DNA of 32,728 bases from Chitinophagales bacterium 62-2 (GCA_002050375.1 MWYU01000736.1:1-32728), one strand, 5' to 3'. Counted from the stretch's first letter, positions 9,085 to 19,046 are shown. The notes: a model not told the origin generated them from the sequence alone. Numbers and translations are program-made.

Positions 9085-9114
9085 AATCTAAAAAGTTTGT
9101 TCTTTGCCTTCTAA

Positions 9115-9723
9115 CTATTTTTTGCCTCTTTTTGTTACTAGCTTATTTTCTTCCAGGTGCTGTGCAGTAGCTTCAAGGGTTTTGTAAAATTCCTCTCCGT
9201 ACTTTCTTATTATTGCTTCTTTTAAAAAAAGGTAGGTAGGCACTTTAAGTTTTTTACCCAGTTTACAGGCAGCAGCACAAATGTCTTCGCGAGGCTCGTA
9301 GTTTACATACTCGGTTTTTTTGTCACTGCTTTTTTTTATTCGTATAGGGAACAAATGACAGCTTATAGGTTTCTTCCAGCTAATCTTTTCATCGTTGTAT
9401 GCCTGTTCTATAGAGCACTTTACAATACCTTGTTTATCCCTGTAACCGTAAGCACAAATTTTACCATTTACGGTTGGCGTTACCCAGCCAAATTCTTTGT
9501 CGTATACATACTTTCCCTGGCGCTCAATTTCTTTTACTCCTTCGGGAGTCATGTACGGCTTTATGTCTTCAATAAAGTTTAGAAGTTGATTGAGTTCCTG
9601 CACCTCTAATGGCGCTCCGGCATCTCCATCTTCGCAACATCCGCCTTTGCACTTGGTAAGGTCGCAAACAAACTGTTCTTCAACCACCTGATCACTTACA
9701 AGTATATTATCAATCGCTATCAT
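9115..9723 (-). CDS. DUF3109 family protein
   Basis: 202 aa; 'FVCDLTKCKGGCCEDGDAGAPLE', 'CAYGYRDKQGIVKCSIEQAYNDEKISWKKPISCHLFPIRI'. Confidence 0.9.
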   Translation of the reverse strand: MIAIDNILVSDQVVEEQFVCDLTKCKGGCCEDGDAGAPLEVQELNQLLNFIEDIKPYMTPEGVKEIERQGKYVYDKEFGWVTPTVNGKICAYGYRDKQGIVKCSIEQAYNDEKISWKKPISCHLFPIRIKKSSDKKTEYVNYEPREDICAAACKLGKKLKVPTYLFLKEAIIRKYGEEFYKTLEATAQHLEENKLVTKRGKK

Positions 9724-9876
9724 TGTCTCTTCACCGGTTTAGAGATAGTTTTACGAAGATAGTTTTTATATTATCCTTAATTCGAAAGGAGGACGTTCTA
9801 AATTTCTCTATTCTTTTTAATGCCATAGCTAAAGTGCAATCCCTCAAACATTAATTTCAAAATAATCTAAAAAGGT

Positions 9877-10530
9877 TTACTTCCACCTAAAAGTATTGAT
9901 CATGTGCTTAACATCTTCTATTAAAAAGTTGTTTACTATACCAAGTGAGTCTTCATTAGGAGTTGCATCAAAATACAAAGCTCCGCGAAGAAAATGCTTT
10001 GTTGAATCGGTTAAAAAAAACTGGTTTGCGGTAGCTACATTTCCACCTACTCTAAAAAAAGTTCCATATATATTGTTTGGTGTTACTATTAAACTGTCCT
10101 CTATGCTGTAAGCTTTTGAAGTGTGCTTATTGGTGATGGTGTAAGCATCATTCACCAGCTTATCTAACCTGTTAGCACCTATTTTTTTATAACTGACATA
10201 TACCGTTCCGTTAAATTGAGGATATGTAATGTTTATCCACCACGGGTTCTCTGTTTCCTGGCCAAAAAAACTACTGTCTTTTATAACTTCTGCATAAACG
10301 GGATATTCAAACGAATAAGGATAACCAGGGCGGTTAAAAAGTTGGTATTGCTTTTTAGGAAAATTAATCCGAAAATAACCTTTCGGCTTTGGAGTATAAT
10401 CGCTGTTGCAGGAGGGAAATGTGGCGATAAACAAAAGTCCGCCGAACATTGGAAGAAATATGATTATTTTTCCTAAACACCTAACATGGGAACAAACAAA
10501 GGAGAAAGCTTTTTTCAAAGTAACTTTCAT
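9877..10530 (-). CDS. gldD: Gliding motility lipoprotein GldD
   Basis: Lipoprotein signal; 'DYTPKPKGYFRINFPKKQYQLF...YPYSFEYPVYA', 'NPWWINITYPQFNGTVYVSYK'; adjacent to gldE. Confidence 0.9.
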   Translation of the reverse strand: MKVTLKKAFSFVCSHVRCLGKIIIFLPMFGGLLFIATFPSCNSDYTPKPKGYFRINFPKKQYQLFNRPGYPYSFEYPVYAEVIKDSSFFGQETENPWWINITYPQFNGTVYVSYKKIGANRLDKLVNDAYTITNKHTSKAYSIEDSLIVTPNNIYGTFFRVGGNVATANQFFLTDSTKHFLRGALYFDATPNEDSLGIVNNFLIEDVKHMINTFRWK

Positions 10531-10546
10531 TTCGTCAAAGCTACAC

Positions 10547-11887
10547 TTACTGTGTAACTGAAGGTTTTATGGCAACCTTAATTTTTTGCAAACGATTTTT
10601 TTCAATCTCCAATACTGTAAAATCGAAGTCGCCGCTTGATATAGTTTCATTAACTGCAGGTATTTCGCCCGCGAGCTCTAATACAAGGCCTGCAAGGGTT
10701 TCATTGTCGCCTTTCACTTCATCAAATGTCTCTGTTGGCAACTCCATTGCTTTACATACATCATGTATTATTATTTTCCCATCAAATAGATAGTTATGAT
10801 CATCGAGCTTTTTAAAAGCAATATCTTCTTCATCAAACTCGTCCTTAATATCTCCTATTATTTCTTCCATTATATCTTCTAATGTAACGATGCCGCTTGT
10901 GCCTCCAAACTCGTCAACAACAATTGCAAAATGTATTCGTTTGGTTTGAAACTCCTTCAACAAATCTTCTATCATCTTTTGCTCGTGAATAAAGTAGGGA
11001 GGCCGCATTAGCGTATGCCATTCAAAATCGTCGGGTTGCTCTAAATGCGGCAACAAATCTTTTGTATGTATCATTCCTACCACATTGTCAAGGTCTTCCT
11101 TATAAACAGGCAACCGGCTGTAATGCAGTTCTTCTACCTTTCTTACCAGGTCGTCAAAGCTAGTAGCATATTCAATTCCGCTTACATCAAGCCTTGTTTT
11201 CATAACCTGCTTAGCTGTGATATTGCTGAATTTTACAATACCCTTTAAAATATTCTTTTCCTTTAAAGATGCTTCGCTATTTGTCGTTATGTCAATTGCA
11301 TGATCTAATTCCTCAAGGCTATAAGCCGTATTTGATTTTCGGGCAAGCTTTTTTTCGATAAAATCTGAAGTAGCAACCAATTGCCTGCTTAGTCCTTTAA
11401 ATAATAGGGACACCGTCTCTACTAATGCTCCTGCCTCTTTTGCGAACCGAATATTGTTTTGGGTTGCCATAACCTTTGGCATAACCTCTCCAAAAAGCAC
11501 CAACAGAAAAGTAACAGAGAGCACTTTAATTAAAAATTTAACCCACCACAATTGAGTTTCAAGAGGTAGCATTTCATCTATAACGAAGTTCGAAATAATG
11601 ATGATGCCAATATTTACGAAGCTATTAGCAACAAGCAGCGAGGCAAGTAAGGTTTTTGGCTCTTCCAAAAGGTCAACAATACGCTTATAACTCGGTTGCT
11701 GTTTCGCCTTGAGCATATTAATATCCTTATAACTTAATGAGAAAAAAGCTACTTCGGCTCCGGCCAAAAAAAAGGAGATCAACAGTAAAATAATAAGGAG
11801 AAAAATTAATATTGTAGTAGCCTGGGTGTTAATAGCGGCAGGGTTGACTTGAAACAATAAGTACAATAGTGCCGGGTGATGATCCAA
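10547..11887 (-). CDS. gldE: Gliding motility-associated protein GldE (CNNM/CBS-domain hemolysin-like family)
   Basis: 446 aa; DUF21-like N-terminal membrane domain, CBS segments 'VMKTRLDVSGIEYATSFDDLVRKVEELHYSRLPVYKEDLDNVVGMIHTKDLL' and 'FAIVVDEFGGTSGIVTLEDIMEEIIGDI'; synteny with gldD and ssb. Confidence 0.9.
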   Translation of the reverse strand: MDHHPALLYLLFQVNPAAINTQATTILIFLLIILLLISFFLAGAEVAFFSLSYKDINMLKAKQQPSYKRIVDLLEEPKTLLASLLVANSFVNIGIIIISNFVIDEMLPLETQLWWVKFLIKVLSVTFLLVLFGEVMPKVMATQNNIRFAKEAGALVETVSLLFKGLSRQLVATSDFIEKKLARKSNTAYSLEELDHAIDITTNSEASLKEKNILKGIVKFSNITAKQVMKTRLDVSGIEYATSFDDLVRKVEELHYSRLPVYKEDLDNVVGMIHTKDLLPHLEQPDDFEWHTLMRPPYFIHEQKMIEDLLKEFQTKRIHFAIVVDEFGGTSGIVTLEDIMEEIIGDIKDEFDEEDIAFKKLDDHNYLFDGKIIIHDVCKAMELPTETFDEVKGDNETLAGLVLELAGEIPAVNETISSGDFDFTVLEIEKNRLQKIKVAIKPSVTQ

Positions 11888-11969
11888 TGCAAAGGGGTTT
11901 GGTTAAGAAAAATCAGGTTGGTTGAAACATGAGTGAACTATGTAAATATAACTAATACAAAGTCTCTAT

Positions 11970-12398
11970 TTAGAAAGGAAGGTCTTCAGAGGATTCACTA
12001 ACAGGAGGAACATCAGCATTGCTTATTCCTTCCATATCATGTGCACCAGGTATACCATGTCCCTCGCCGCGTTTATCCAGCATTATAAGGTTATCTCCAA
12101 CTACTTCTGTTGCAAATTTTTTATTGCCTTCTTTATCTTCCCAACTGCGTGTTCTTAAACGGCCCTCTATATATACCAAACTTCCTTTATGAAGGTATTT
12201 TTGCGCCAGGTCTGCGAGACCTCGCCATAGCACAACTGTGTGCCATTCGGTTTGCGAGACCAGCTTCCCCCCACGGTCTTTATACGTTTCGGTAGTAGCC
12301 AGGCTAAATTTTGCCACTCCAATGTTTCCTTCCAGGTATTGTACATCCGGGTCTTTACCTAAATTTCCAATTAACATTACTCGGTTAACACCTCTCAT
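11970..12398 (-). CDS. ssb: Single-stranded DNA-binding protein
   Basis: 142 aa; 'RGVNRVMLIGNLGKDPDVQYLEGN', 'EWHTVVLWRGLADLAQKYLHKGSLVYIEGRLRTRSW', acidic tail ending DLPF. Confidence 0.96.
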   Translation of the reverse strand: MRGVNRVMLIGNLGKDPDVQYLEGNIGVAKFSLATTETYKDRGGKLVSQTEWHTVVLWRGLADLAQKYLHKGSLVYIEGRLRTRSWEDKEGNKKFATEVVGDNLIMLDKRGEGHGIPGAHDMEGISNADVPPVSESSEDLPF

Positions 12399-12631
12399 AA
12401 TAATCGTATTTAAATTTGTCGGGCTCTATAAGATTTTAGCTTTTTTAAAATTAACTTTTTTTATAAAACAATTCAATTGTTAACGGAATTGTTTCAATTA
12501 AAAATTATAATAATCCCTTTTGAATGAATAATAGCGGAATGGAGTGTACATTTCAGATGAAAAGTGATTATCAAAGGATTGATGCTAACCCTATCATTAA
12601 TATTCTCCAGCAGATTTTAGAACGGCTTGAA

Positions 12632-13750
12632 TCATTTTTTAGTTATCAATTCATTTTTCTGTCTTTTTAGAGGATACGCCTGGAGATAATTATTTATAAG
12701 TTTTGGAAACGCAAGTAATTCTAAGTCCAATACTTTTATACACTCTAAATGCTTTAGAGACACGGGAATTACTTTTAGATCAATCACGATAAACTGACCT
12801 TGCAAAAGCTGGTGGGTTAGCTGCTGATGAAACTTTTCTGACAATTGCAAAAGCCTGTACTTTTTAATACCAAGCTGCTCTTTAAGCCATCGGTTTATTG
12901 CATCATGTGTCCAGTCTATAGGTTTTTCATATTCATATAGGTAAAACTCGTGCAAATTTTGCCATATGTCCTTCTCTTTCCGTTTATTAATAAGCACAGA
13001 ATTGTTACACAGAAAAATAAAGTAATAGAACCACCGCCTACTTTTTTGAAGTTTCTTTTCCTTTATAGGTAATTTATTTACAAGACCGTTTTTATAAGCG
13101 GAGCAATTTTTTTGCAAAATACACTCCTGGCACTCGGCAATTTGAGGTTTGCATATAGTGGCGCCAAAATCCATAATTGCCTGGTTATAACTTGCGGCGT
13201 CAGATTTATAAAGCACTTCATTGGCTAACCCGGTAAAATAAAGCTTACCTTTTTCTGAATCAATTGCCAGGGTTTCCCCAAAATATCTTGCTAAAACCCT
13301 GAAAACATTACCATCTACAACTGCATGTGGAAGTCCATACGCAAAAGAAGAAATCGCCGCTGCAGTGTACGGCCCTATTCCTTTCAACCCTAAAATTTCG
13401 TCATATGTATCAGGAAATCTTCCGTGAAGATTATTTGAAATATGCCTGGCAGTGATAAGAATGTTCTTGCACCGGGAATAATATCCTAATCCTTCCCACA
13501 TTTTAAAAACTGCGTTATCTTCAGCTTCAGCCAAAGTTTTTAGGGTAGGAAATTGGGTAATAAAATTATGATAATATAAAAGTCCTTGTGCTACACGTGT
13601 TTGTTGTAAAATAATTTCACTAATCCAAATTTTATAAGGGTCTTTTTCACCCTTCCATGGCATGATTCTTTTATTACCTTGCTGATTCCAAAGCATAATA
13701 TCATTAGTGAAGAATTTTTTCCTACCGTCTTTAGAAATAGGGGTTGGCAT
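12632..13750 (-). CDS. mutY: A/G-specific adenine glycosylase MutY
   Basis: 372 aa; 'RIMPWKGEKDPYKIWISEIILQQTRVAQ', 'WEGLGYYSRCKNI', 'LKGIGPYTAAAISSFAYG', 'AVVDGNVFRVLARYF', FeS motif C-x6-C-x2-C-x5-C (CKPQIAECQECILQKNC). Confidence 0.96.
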   Translation of the reverse strand: MPTPISKDGRKKFFTNDIMLWNQQGNKRIMPWKGEKDPYKIWISEIILQQTRVAQGLLYYHNFITQFPTLKTLAEAEDNAVFKMWEGLGYYSRCKNILITARHISNNLHGRFPDTYDEILGLKGIGPYTAAAISSFAYGLPHAVVDGNVFRVLARYFGETLAIDSEKGKLYFTGLANEVLYKSDAASYNQAIMDFGATICKPQIAECQECILQKNCSAYKNGLVNKLPIKEKKLQKSRRWFYYFIFLCNNSVLINKRKEKDIWQNLHEFYLYEYEKPIDWTHDAINRWLKEQLGIKKYRLLQLSEKFHQQLTHQLLQGQFIVIDLKVIPVSLKHLECIKVLDLELLAFPKLINNYLQAYPLKRQKNELITKK

Positions 13751-13897
13751 AAGTTTAGCAAGTATTATAAAAAGAGCAACTTATTGATTGATAATTAGTT
13801 TTATTTAAATTATAAGTTATAATAAAACCAGTAATTACAGACTTATACATTGCCCATAGGAATACTGTTAAGTGAGAACAGCAAAAACAAATACCGC

Positions 13898-14188
13898 ATG
13901 AGAAAGTCAGATTTAATAAATCAAATTTCAGAAAAAACGGGTATACCAAAAGTTGATGTTTTAGTTACGCTTGAAACAATGTTTAAAGAAGTAAAAGAGA
14001 GTCTTGCACAAGGCGAGAATATTTACATCCGTGGTTTTGGAAGTTTTATAACAAAAAAAAGGGCAGCCAAAATTGGTCGCAATATAAAGAGAAATGTTGC
14101 TGTTGAAATTCCAGAGCATTTCATTCCTGCTTTTAAACCTGCTAAGGAATTTGTTCACGATGTAAAAAGCAAAAGAAAGCAGGAATAA
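13898..14188 (+). CDS. HU/IHF family DNA-binding protein
   Basis: 'MRKSDLINQISEKTGIPKVDVLVTLETMFKEVKESLAQGENIYIRGFGSFITKKRAAKIGRNI'; the ORF-track start at 13850 is probably upstream of the real ATG (13898). Confidence 0.93.
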   Translation: MRKSDLINQISEKTGIPKVDVLVTLETMFKEVKESLAQGENIYIRGFGSFITKKRAAKIGRNIKRNVAVEIPEHFIPAFKPAKEFVHDVKSKRKQE

Positions 14189-14266
14189 GATTAGTTCTCC
14201 TCTAATTCTACGAGTAATTAAGCCGCTTTTTAACTACTACCAATTCTTTATGCTTAGTATTTGGCT

Positions 14267-14274
14267 TACTTTTG
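14267..14274 (+). promoter_or_regulatory. Bacteroidota-type -7 box TACTTTTG (TAnnTTTG) for the TPR gene
   Basis: ggctTACTTTTGccaactattATG; box ends 9 nt before ATG. Confidence 0.45.
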
Positions 14275-14283
14275 CCAACTATT

Positions 14284-15129
14284 ATGGTTAGAAAACAACA
14301 AGTAGTACTGGTTTCCAGTGGTTTATTATTGCTTATCCTTCTCTTCTTTTTTGGCAAAACAATCCCTGAAAAAAAACCTCAGGCCATAGCTGCTAATACG
14401 CCACACGAAGAAAAAGCTATTGATGTAGAGAAAATGCTTACTCATGCTAAAGAAAGGCTTACCATAACCCAGGTACAAAAAGTTACTTCTTTAGAGAACA
14501 TCGTAAAAAGAGGAGACGTAAAAAATCAGCAAATTAATGCGTATAAACAGCTTGCTTCCTTTTGGGAAGACAGTGTAAGATTGTTTGAACCTTATGCTTA
14601 TTATACTGCACAGGCAGCTAAATTGGAAAATTCTGAAAAATCCCTCACCTTTGCTGCCCATTTGTTTTTAAATAGCTTAAAGACAGAGGAAAAATCGGCT
14701 ATGCAAAAGTGGTTAGCTACAAACGCAAAAGATCTTTTTGAGCAGGCGTTACAAGTAAATCCGGATAATGACAGTAGTAAAATAGGATTAGGGGCTTGTT
14801 ATATTTTTGGGAACATATCCGAAAATCCAATGGAGGGAATTGCCCCGATTAGAGCTATTGTTGAAAAAAATCCGGATAATGTATTCGGACAAATGATTTT
14901 AGGATTAGGTGGAATAAAAAGCGGTCAGTATGATAAAGCCATTGAACGTTTTAAAATCGTCGCGGAAAAACAACCGGACAATCTTGAAGCAGTTTTAAAT
15001 CTGGCAGAAACTTACGACCGCAAGGGAGAAAAGGAAAATGCTGTAAAATGGTATAAAGAGGTGAAACAAAAAATACCTAACCCGGAAGCTCAAAAAGAAT
15101 TAGATGCACGAATAAAAGCCTTACAATAA
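14284..15129 (+). CDS. Tetratricopeptide repeat protein with N-terminal membrane anchor
   Basis: Hydrophobic N-terminus 'VVLVSSGLLLLILLFFFG'; TPR-like 'NPDNVFGQMILGLGGIKSGQYDKAIERFKIVAEKQPDNLEAVLNLAETYDRKGEKENAVKWYKEV'. Confidence 0.85.
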   Translation: MVRKQQVVLVSSGLLLLILLFFFGKTIPEKKPQAIAANTPHEEKAIDVEKMLTHAKERLTITQVQKVTSLENIVKRGDVKNQQINAYKQLASFWEDSVRLFEPYAYYTAQAAKLENSEKSLTFAAHLFLNSLKTEEKSAMQKWLATNAKDLFEQALQVNPDNDSSKIGLGACYIFGNISENPMEGIAPIRAIVEKNPDNVFGQMILGLGGIKSGQYDKAIERFKIVAEKQPDNLEAVLNLAETYDRKGEKENAVKWYKEVKQKIPNPEAQKELDARIKALQ

Positions 15130-15155
15130 ATTGATTTTAAACTTAATTATTAAAC

Positions 15156-15248
15156 ATGCCTTGCGGAAAAAAAAGAAAGCGTCATAAAATTGCTACCCAT
15201 AAACGTAAAAAGAGACTAAGAAAAAATCGTCATAAAAAGAGAAAATAA
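15156..15248 (+). CDS. 30-aa highly basic protein, candidate AURKAIP1/COX24 (mS38/bS22-like) ribosome-associated small protein
   Basis: ATG at 15156 to TAA at 15246-15248 encodes MPCGKKRKRHKIATHKRKKRLRKNRHKKRK; absent from the supplied ORF track (below cutoff); lies between the TPR gene and rng, followed by a hairpin. Confidence 0.75.
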   Translation: MPCGKKRKRHKIATHKRKKRLRKNRHKKRK

Positions 15249-15269
15249 ACTCGTAGAAATATAATAAGC

Positions 15270-15300
15270 AATGCCGGAAAGCAAATACTTTTCGGCATTT
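15270..15300 (+). terminator. Hairpin/terminator-like stem-loop after the 30-aa ORF
   Basis: AATGCCGGAAAG caaata CTTTTCGGCATTT; 12-bp near-perfect stem (one G-T mismatch). Confidence 0.6.
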
Positions 15301-15452
15301 GTAACTTCTTCGCCAACACCTGTTTTGCAACTTTGCCTTTCCCTTATCAAACTTCTTAAAGTAGCAGGATAACTATATGTTGGTAAAAATTTTGATGGAG
15401 TGGATACGTCCGGCTGCAAAGAGAAACTGTGTGAACTTTTAAAAGTTGCGAT

Positions 15453-17006
15453 TTGAACAAAGAATTGATCATTAATTCTACTGCATCCGGAGTAGAAATA
15501 GCCCTTCTTGAAGATAAAAAGTTAGTTGAACTTCACAACGAAAAAACCGATGCTACATTTGGTGTTGGTGATATTTATCTCGGAAAAGTAAAGAAATTAA
15601 TACCGGGATTGAATGCTGCCTTTATTGATGTTGGCTTCGAGAAAGACGCCTTCCTTCACTATACAGACCTTAGCCCATATGCGCGCTCTATTTTAAAATT
15701 TACGCAATTATGTATCAACGACAAATCGGAAAACAGTTTTGATTTCAGTAAGTTTGAAGTGGAGCCCGAAATAGTAAAGACAGGTAAAATAAATGAGGTT
15801 CTTGGTGGCCGGCCAAACGTACTCGTACAAATTTTAAAAGAACCTATTGCAGCTAAAGGTCCACGGTTAAGCTGCGAAATTTCTTTGCCCGGAAGATTTG
15901 TTGTGCTTACTCCTTTCAATGATATTGTTGCTGTTTCTAAAAAAATCCATAGCAACGACGAACGTAAACGTCTTCAAAAAATTGTTGAGGCAATTAAGCA
16001 AAAGAACTTCGGTGTTATAGTACGTACTGCCGCCGAAGGAAAAAATACAGCAGAATTGCATGAAGATTTAACTGCCCTTGTTAATACATGGAAAGCCATT
16101 GAAAAGAATTTAAGAGGGGCTGTTGCACCTGCAAAAATTTTAAGCGAGCAGACAAAGGCTACAAGTATGCTGAGAGATCTTTTAACCGAAGATTTTAACA
16201 GGATAGTTGTAAACGAACAAAATATTTATCAGGATACAAAAAATTATATACAGAAGATTGCTCCTGATAAAGCTGAAATAGTTTCGTTTTACCAAAATGG
16301 TGTGAGCATTTTTGACAATTTTGGGATAACCAAACAGGTTAAGAGCGCATTTGGCAAAACTGTTAATTTACCCAGCGGGGCTTACCTTATAATAGAACAT
16401 ACAGAAGCACTGCATGTAATTGATGTAAACAGCGGCTATAAAAGTATAAGTAATAACCAGGAAGAAAATGCCATGCAAACTAATATGGAAGCTGGCGAAG
16501 AGATAGCAAGACAGCTTAGGTTGCGGGACATTGGGGGTATTATTGTTGTCGATTTTATTGATATGAAGCTTCCTGAAAATAAAAGAAAACTTCAGGATGC
16601 TATGGATGGTTTTATGAGGCCGGATCGGGCAAGGCATGCAGTTCTTCCCATTTCTAAGTTTGGCATTATGCAAATTACCCGGCAAAGAATGCGGCCCGAG
16701 GTAAATATAAATACTGCAGAAGTTTGCCCCACCTGTAACGGAACAGGAAAAATAACTTCTACAGTTTTATTGGTAGATGAGATAGAAAAGAAAATGTCTT
16801 ACTTAATCACCCATCAGCACAAAAACCTTACTTTATCAGTTAACCCGATTGTTTATTCACATTTAACAAAAGGCTGGTTTTTTAATTCAATAAAGTTTAA
16901 CTGGAACAGGAAGTATAAAACTAAGATTAAGGTTTCGGCAAATAACAATCTTCACCTAACAGAATTTCAGTTTTTTGATCAGAATGAGGAAGAAATAAAA
17001 TTTTGA
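15453..17006 (+). CDS. rng: Ribonuclease E/G family protein (Rng)
   Basis: 517 aa; 'GDIYLGKVKKLIPGLNAAFIDVGFEKDAFLHY', 'LHVIDVNSGYKS', 'LRDIGGIIVVDFIDMK', 'RMRPEVNINTAEVCPTCNGTGKI'. TTG start. Confidence 0.95.
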   Translation: MNKELIINSTASGVEIALLEDKKLVELHNEKTDATFGVGDIYLGKVKKLIPGLNAAFIDVGFEKDAFLHYTDLSPYARSILKFTQLCINDKSENSFDFSKFEVEPEIVKTGKINEVLGGRPNVLVQILKEPIAAKGPRLSCEISLPGRFVVLTPFNDIVAVSKKIHSNDERKRLQKIVEAIKQKNFGVIVRTAAEGKNTAELHEDLTALVNTWKAIEKNLRGAVAPAKILSEQTKATSMLRDLLTEDFNRIVVNEQNIYQDTKNYIQKIAPDKAEIVSFYQNGVSIFDNFGITKQVKSAFGKTVNLPSGAYLIIEHTEALHVIDVNSGYKSISNNQEENAMQTNMEAGEEIARQLRLRDIGGIIVVDFIDMKLPENKRKLQDAMDGFMRPDRARHAVLPISKFGIMQITRQRMRPEVNINTAEVCPTCNGTGKITSTVLLVDEIEKKMSYLITHQHKNLTLSVNPIVYSHLTKGWFFNSIKFNWNRKYKTKIKVSANNNLHLTEFQFFDQNEEEIKF

Positions 17007-17102
17007 CCTCAAATTTCAATATTCATTTAGTCTCGCTTGTCTCAGTCATTTTTTTAAACTTTATAGTATTGTATTTGTTACTTTATAGTATGTTTTAATG
17101 TA

Positions 17103-17897
17103 ATGCCTCAGTTTCCCAACTTTTCTCTTCCTTTATATTTTGCCCTGCTAACTATAATAATGTTTTTGGTAGTGGCTGGCCGCTATTTTTTGATAGCCTC
17201 CATTTTTCATATTGCTTTTTTTGTCGTAGGTAAAAATAGATGGACAAACAGAAGGCTTGGCAAAAAAAAATTTGAAAAAAAGCAGTTCTATACCGAAGTA
17301 AAATGGTCTTTAGTTACTTCATTAATATTTGCCCTTGCCGGTGCATTTACGATGGTTCTTTGGCAAAAAGGATATACACGTATTTATATTGATGTTCACA
17401 ACTATCCACTGTGGTATTTACCGGTAAGCCTTGCAATTTCTATGGCAATACATGAAAGTTATTACTACTGGTTGCACCGCTGGATGCATAATCCAAAAGT
17501 TTTTAAGATACTTCATAAAGTACATCATGATAGCAACACAACCAGCCCGTGGACTGCTTTTTCCTTTCATCCTTTAGAGGGATTTTTACAGGCAATCATA
17601 CTGCCATTAACTATCATATTTATTCCCATGCACGTTTACGTTCTCTTATTTCAGCTTACCATAATGACCTTTAGCTCTGTAATCAATCATCTTGAAATAG
17701 AAGTATATCCAAAAAACTTTCATAAGCATCTTCTTGGCAAATGGTTGATTGGCGCTACGCATCATTCTTTGCATCATAAGCAGTTTAAATACAACTTTGG
17801 ATTGTATTTTACCTTCTGGGATAAATTCAAAAGAACTGAAAGCCCAAAATTCGAAAGACTTTTTGAAGAAAAAACTAATAGTAATGCATCAGCATGA
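17103..17897 (+). CDS. Sterol desaturase / fatty acid hydroxylase family protein
   Basis: 264 aa polytopic; histidine motifs 'YYWLHRWMHNPKVFKILHKVHHDS' and 'GATHHSLHHKQFKYNFGLYFTFWDKF'. Confidence 0.92.
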   Translation: MPQFPNFSLPLYFALLTIIMFLVVAGRYFLIASIFHIAFFVVGKNRWTNRRLGKKKFEKKQFYTEVKWSLVTSLIFALAGAFTMVLWQKGYTRIYIDVHNYPLWYLPVSLAISMAIHESYYYWLHRWMHNPKVFKILHKVHHDSNTTSPWTAFSFHPLEGFLQAIILPLTIIFIPMHVYVLLFQLTIMTFSSVINHLEIEVYPKNFHKHLLGKWLIGATHHSLHHKQFKYNFGLYFTFWDKFKRTESPKFERLFEEKTNSNASA

Positions 17898-18034
17898 AAA
17901 AGAAAAATTATTAGAGGCATTTGAATTTATTACAAGAATGCCTCCCACCTTTAAGAGCTCAAAAAATTTCCTCAAAACAGTTCTCCTCTTTCAGCATAAC
18001 TGAAGCATAAAAAAGTACATTTTAAATAAAGGAC

Positions 18035-18061
18035 AGCCAATATATAAATACATTGTTGGCT
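18035..18061. terminator. Weak terminator-like inverted repeat AGCCAA...TTGGCT
   Basis: AGCCAAtatataaatacattgTTGGCTcatttattttct downstream of the sterol desaturase gene. Confidence 0.35.
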
Positions 18062-18165
18062 CATTTATTTTCTCCTAAAGTAGTGGCAAAAGGGGATTGT
18101 ATTTAATTTCGCGTATCAATCAGTCGTTTCTAATTCTTCCATAAGTAAAAATTCTAAAAATCTTT

Positions 18166-18996
18166 ATGACCAGCAGATATGCCATTGGCCCAAACGAAGC
18201 AAAACAATTTGATACAACTGCTTTACGAGAAAATTTTTTGCTGCAAAACCTGATGCAGCCGGATGAGTGTAACCTTGTTTACACGCATTACGACCGGATG
18301 ATTGTAGGTGGTGTTATGCCAGCCAACGAAACTATTGTATTGCCAAAGGAAGCTGCTTTGCGTGCTGAATATTTTTTGGAAAGAAGAGAACTTGGAATTA
18401 TAAATGTAGGAGGTGATGGAAAAGTAACAACGGAAAACGGTGAATACGAGTTAACAAAATTAGATTGTGTTTATATCGGTAAAGGGACTAAGCAGGTTTC
18501 TTTTTCAAGTGATAGTGCAGGTACTCCGGCAGTTTTCTATTTACTTAGTTGCCCCGCTCATCATACTTACGAAAGCCGTAAGATGCCAAAGGAAGAAGCA
18601 ACACCTTCTAATCTTGGCAGCGTAGATACTGCCAACGAAAGAACTATTTATAAATACATACATAATGATGGTATTACCAGTTGCCAACTTGTGATGGGCT
18701 TAACAGTCTTAAAAAATGGCTCAGTCTGGAACACTATACCATCGCATGTACATGACCGAAGAATGGAAGCCTATTTTTATTTTGACGTAAAAGAAGGTCA
18801 ACGGGTAATACACCTGATGGGACATCCGCAGGAAACAAGGCATATGGTTGTAAATAATTATGAAGCTATTGTTTCTCCGCCGTGGTCTATACATTCGGGT
18901 TGTGGTACGGCAAGCTATTCATTCATTTGGGGTATGGCCGGGGAAAATAAAGATTACACAGATATGGATCCTGTAACGCTTGACGATCTTAAATAA
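18166..18996 (+). CDS. kduI: 5-dehydro-4-deoxy-D-glucuronate isomerase KduI
   Basis: 276 aa; 'YTHYDRMIVGGVMPANETIVLP', 'AEYFLERRELGIINVGGDG', 'CVYIGKGTKQVSFSS', 'SHVHDRRMEAYFYFDV', 'PWSIHSGCGTASYSFIWGMAGEN'. Confidence 0.96.
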   Translation: MTSRYAIGPNEAKQFDTTALRENFLLQNLMQPDECNLVYTHYDRMIVGGVMPANETIVLPKEAALRAEYFLERRELGIINVGGDGKVTTENGEYELTKLDCVYIGKGTKQVSFSSDSAGTPAVFYLLSCPAHHTYESRKMPKEEATPSNLGSVDTANERTIYKYIHNDGITSCQLVMGLTVLKNGSVWNTIPSHVHDRRMEAYFYFDVKEGQRVIHLMGHPQETRHMVVNNYEAIVSPPWSIHSGCGTASYSFIWGMAGENKDYTDMDPVTLDDLK

Positions 18997-19046
18997 CCTG
19001 CTTTCATAATTAAGGAAATAATAATTACAACCACTTCCATTTTTTT

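Noticed and set aside
17749-18003. 84-aa ORF overlapping the 3' end of the sterol desaturase gene
   Set aside because: Out-of-frame overlap with a strong CDS; only a ~39-aa portion is non-overlapping and has no recognisable family.
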